The notes under the pieces are model-generated. The model searched no databases. It was not told where the DNA came from and worked only from the letters and a program-made list of their open reading frames with translations. From positions 1 to 7,008 of the forward strand of contig JAFAFU010000075.1 in NCBI GenBank assembly GCA_023423335.1: a stretch of DNA of 7,008 nt, read 5' to 3'. Positions 6,260-7,008 of this stretch are shown piece after piece; the stretch's first letter is position 1, and every line of letters begins with the position of its first letter. The translations under genes were made by a program, and so were the position numbers. The DNA is from Bacillota bacterium (lineage in GTDB: Bacteria > Bacillota > Clostridia > Lachnospirales > Lachnospiraceae).

Positions 6260-6862
6260 TTAATTTCCTGCTTTCAGTTGCTTAAGACGACGTTTGAGTT
6301 CGCCATTCCGTGCCTTTTCGTTATTGAGTCGGCCCGTCTCCTTATCCAGCTTCGCCCGCAAATCAGTGATCTGCTGTTGATTGAAAGACACCGAATTCTG
6401 CGCGGACTTATAAGCGGCAACCACCTGAGCAGTCCGCTGTTTTGCTTCTTGCAGGCGCTGAAAGTTGGATTTAACTGCCGGTTTCTTGTCTACCGGATTG
6501 GCAACACGCTTCGCTTTGGCGATCAGTGATTTCTGGAATTTTGCGGAGTTTTTGCGAGCCGCCTGTCCCATGACGGTACCAAGCGTCTTGATATCCGGCG
6601 ACTGAGCGTTAGGAATAGCTTTTCCATTCAGTTTCACAGACGATATATCGCCAGTATCGTTTACCTGTATGGCAAGAATTTGTCCGTCGTTAAGAACCAG
6701 CTTTGCGGTTTTAACTTTAACGCCATCTTTCGTTGTTGCGCGGTTGCTGGAGTCAACCTCAATTACCGTAACCCCGGTTTTATTGATCGCCGCGATAAGG
6801 GATTTCAGCCCCTTTTCATTAACCTGGTCAAAATCGACCGTTGCATACTTATTTTTCGTCAT
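6260..6862 (-). CDS. hdf: Hdf, DarA-homologous head protein of the Dar system
   Basis: A 200-residue protein similar to the N-terminal part of DarA. LNDGQ (57-61) and KNSAKFQ (104-110) align with LSDGQ and KNSAKFQ of DarA, with compatible spacing between them. Like DarA, the domain is followed by a basic segment (111-145) and a predicted coiled coil (about 155-197, very Lys/Arg-rich at the end). In P1, Hdf is a small component of the Dar system linked to capsid assembly and to incorporation of the other Dar proteins. An ATG at 6871 would give 203 residues, but it overlaps the AGGA ribosome site. The ATG at 6862 has that site at 8-base spacing, so I choose the shorter form, beginning MTKNKYATVD. 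It overlaps the upstream reading frame by 14 bases and is followed one base later by darA. The paralogue relationship is seen directly; the role is family knowledge. Confidence 0.87.
   Translation of the reverse strand: MTKNKYATVDFDQVNEKGLKSLIAAINKTGVTVIEVDSSNRATTKDGVKVKTAKLVLNDGQILAIQVNDTGDISSVKLNGKAIPNAQSPDIKTLGTVMGQAARKNSAKFQKSLIAKAKRVANPVDKKPAVKSNFQRLQEAKQRTAQVVAAYKSAQNSVSFNQQQITDLRAKLDKETGRLNNEKARNGELKRRLKQLKAGN
6266..6269 (-). promoter_or_regulatory. Ribosome binding site of darA
   Basis: AGGA on the minus strand (6269-6266) lies 7 bases before the darA ATG and within the last codons of hdf. Ribosomes finishing hdf at TAA (6262-6260) are one base from the darA start, so re-initiation is likely in addition to direct binding. 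Confidence 0.7.
6533..6553 (-). repeat. Copy 2 of a 21-base direct repeat shared by darA and hdf
   Basis: Encodes residues 104-110 (KNSAKFQ) of Hdf; partner of 5635-5655. The single base difference is synonymous (TCC against TCG for serine), pointing to selection on the peptide as well as common descent. Confidence 0.85.
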
Positions 6863-7008
6863 CTGACACATCCTGTGCGAGATTTATTACGTAACTTCTG
6901 CGGATTTGCTGAGTAACAGGGAAAATCCGATACAACGGGTTAATGAACGAGTCGCCATGCGTAACCATGACGTTGAAATGCCACAGTCGCTCTCCTTTAC
7001 CCATATAT
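6849..7008 (-). CDS. C-terminal 52 codons of an unrecognised upstream operon gene
   Basis: A minus-strand frame is open from the right edge to TAA at 6851-6849, giving 52 residues that begin YMGKGERLWHF and end NLAQDVSDDEK. It overlaps hdf by 14 bases, in keeping with the overlaps elsewhere in this operon. Amino acid composition is balanced and ends in a charged tail. A second open frame here is Ser/Leu/Cys-rich and looks less protein-like. No membrane segment or motif is visible. In P1 the lysis genes (lydA, lydB, lydC) lie upstream of hdf, so this may be the end of one of them, but I cannot confirm it from this fragment. The frame could also begin inside the window (ATG at 7004). There is no obvious promoter in this stretch. 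Confidence 0.5.
   Translation of the reverse strand, partial: YMGKGERLWHFNVMVTHGDSFINPLYRIFPVTQQIRRSYVINLAQDVSDDEK
6871..6874 (-). promoter_or_regulatory. Ribosome binding site deciding the hdf start
   Basis: AGGA (6874-6871, minus strand) is 8 bases before the ATG at 6862. Its last A is also the first base of the in-frame ATG at 6871, which therefore has no usable spacing. This supports a 200-residue Hdf rather than 203. Confidence 0.7.

Noticed and set aside
6862..6871. hdf start at 6871 (203 residues)
   Set aside because: The ATG overlaps the AGGA ribosome site; the ATG at 6862 has proper spacing.
6887..7008. Alternative minus-strand frame open from the right edge, ending in tandem TAA TAA
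   Set aside because: Tandem stops are suggestive, but the peptide is Ser/Leu/Cys-rich with poor codon periodicity compared with the overlapping frame ending at 6849. Kept only as an alternative.

Overview
The window looks like part of a P1-type enterobacterial bacteriophage (or phage-plasmid). It covers most of the late 'darA operon', the cluster for internal head proteins and defence against restriction. The identification rests on the gene order hdf-darA-ddrA-ddrB on one strand and on protein features. DarA and Hdf share a visible domain plus a coiled coil. DdrB is a giant protein with a ParB-like motif near its N-terminus and an HExxH zinc-protease motif near its C-terminus. This is from memory of the P1 family, with no database search, and P1 itself cannot be told from P7 or other relatives here.

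Layout. Nearly everything from the right edge down to about position 679 is one tightly packed minus-strand transcription unit. From right to left it holds: the C-terminal end of an unrecognised upstream gene (6849-7008); hdf (6260-6862); darA (4339-6258); ddrA (3977-4342); ddrB (977-3964); and a very acidic 102-residue gene (679-987). Junctions are overlaps of 14, 4 and 11 bases or gaps of 1 and 12 bases, so co-transcription and translational coupling are likely. No promoter for the unit is visible, so it must lie beyond the right edge; in P1 I recall the lysis genes lydA/lydB upstream in the same operon. A perfect 10-bp hairpin with T-tracts on both sides (653-676) ends the unit. It also serves a convergent plus-strand gene (1-647), which enters from the left edge and which I do not recognise. 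There is no gene-free stretch over 300 bases.

How the genes work together (established for P1, inferred here): Hdf, DarA, DdrA and DdrB are built into the phage head, are injected with the DNA, and protect incoming DNA from type I restriction together with DarB, which is encoded elsewhere and not in this window. Hdf and DarA appear to be duplicated paralogues that probably act during capsid assembly. DdrB is a 'polyvalent' protein with candidate nuclease-like and metallopeptidase modules.

The operon itself is known biology. The less explored parts are the acidic last gene (about 23 acidic against 3 Lys/Arg residues, a possible DNA mimic), the zincin motif of DdrB, the internal repeat in DdrA, the unrecognised plus-strand neighbour, and three Chi octamers all on the plus strand.
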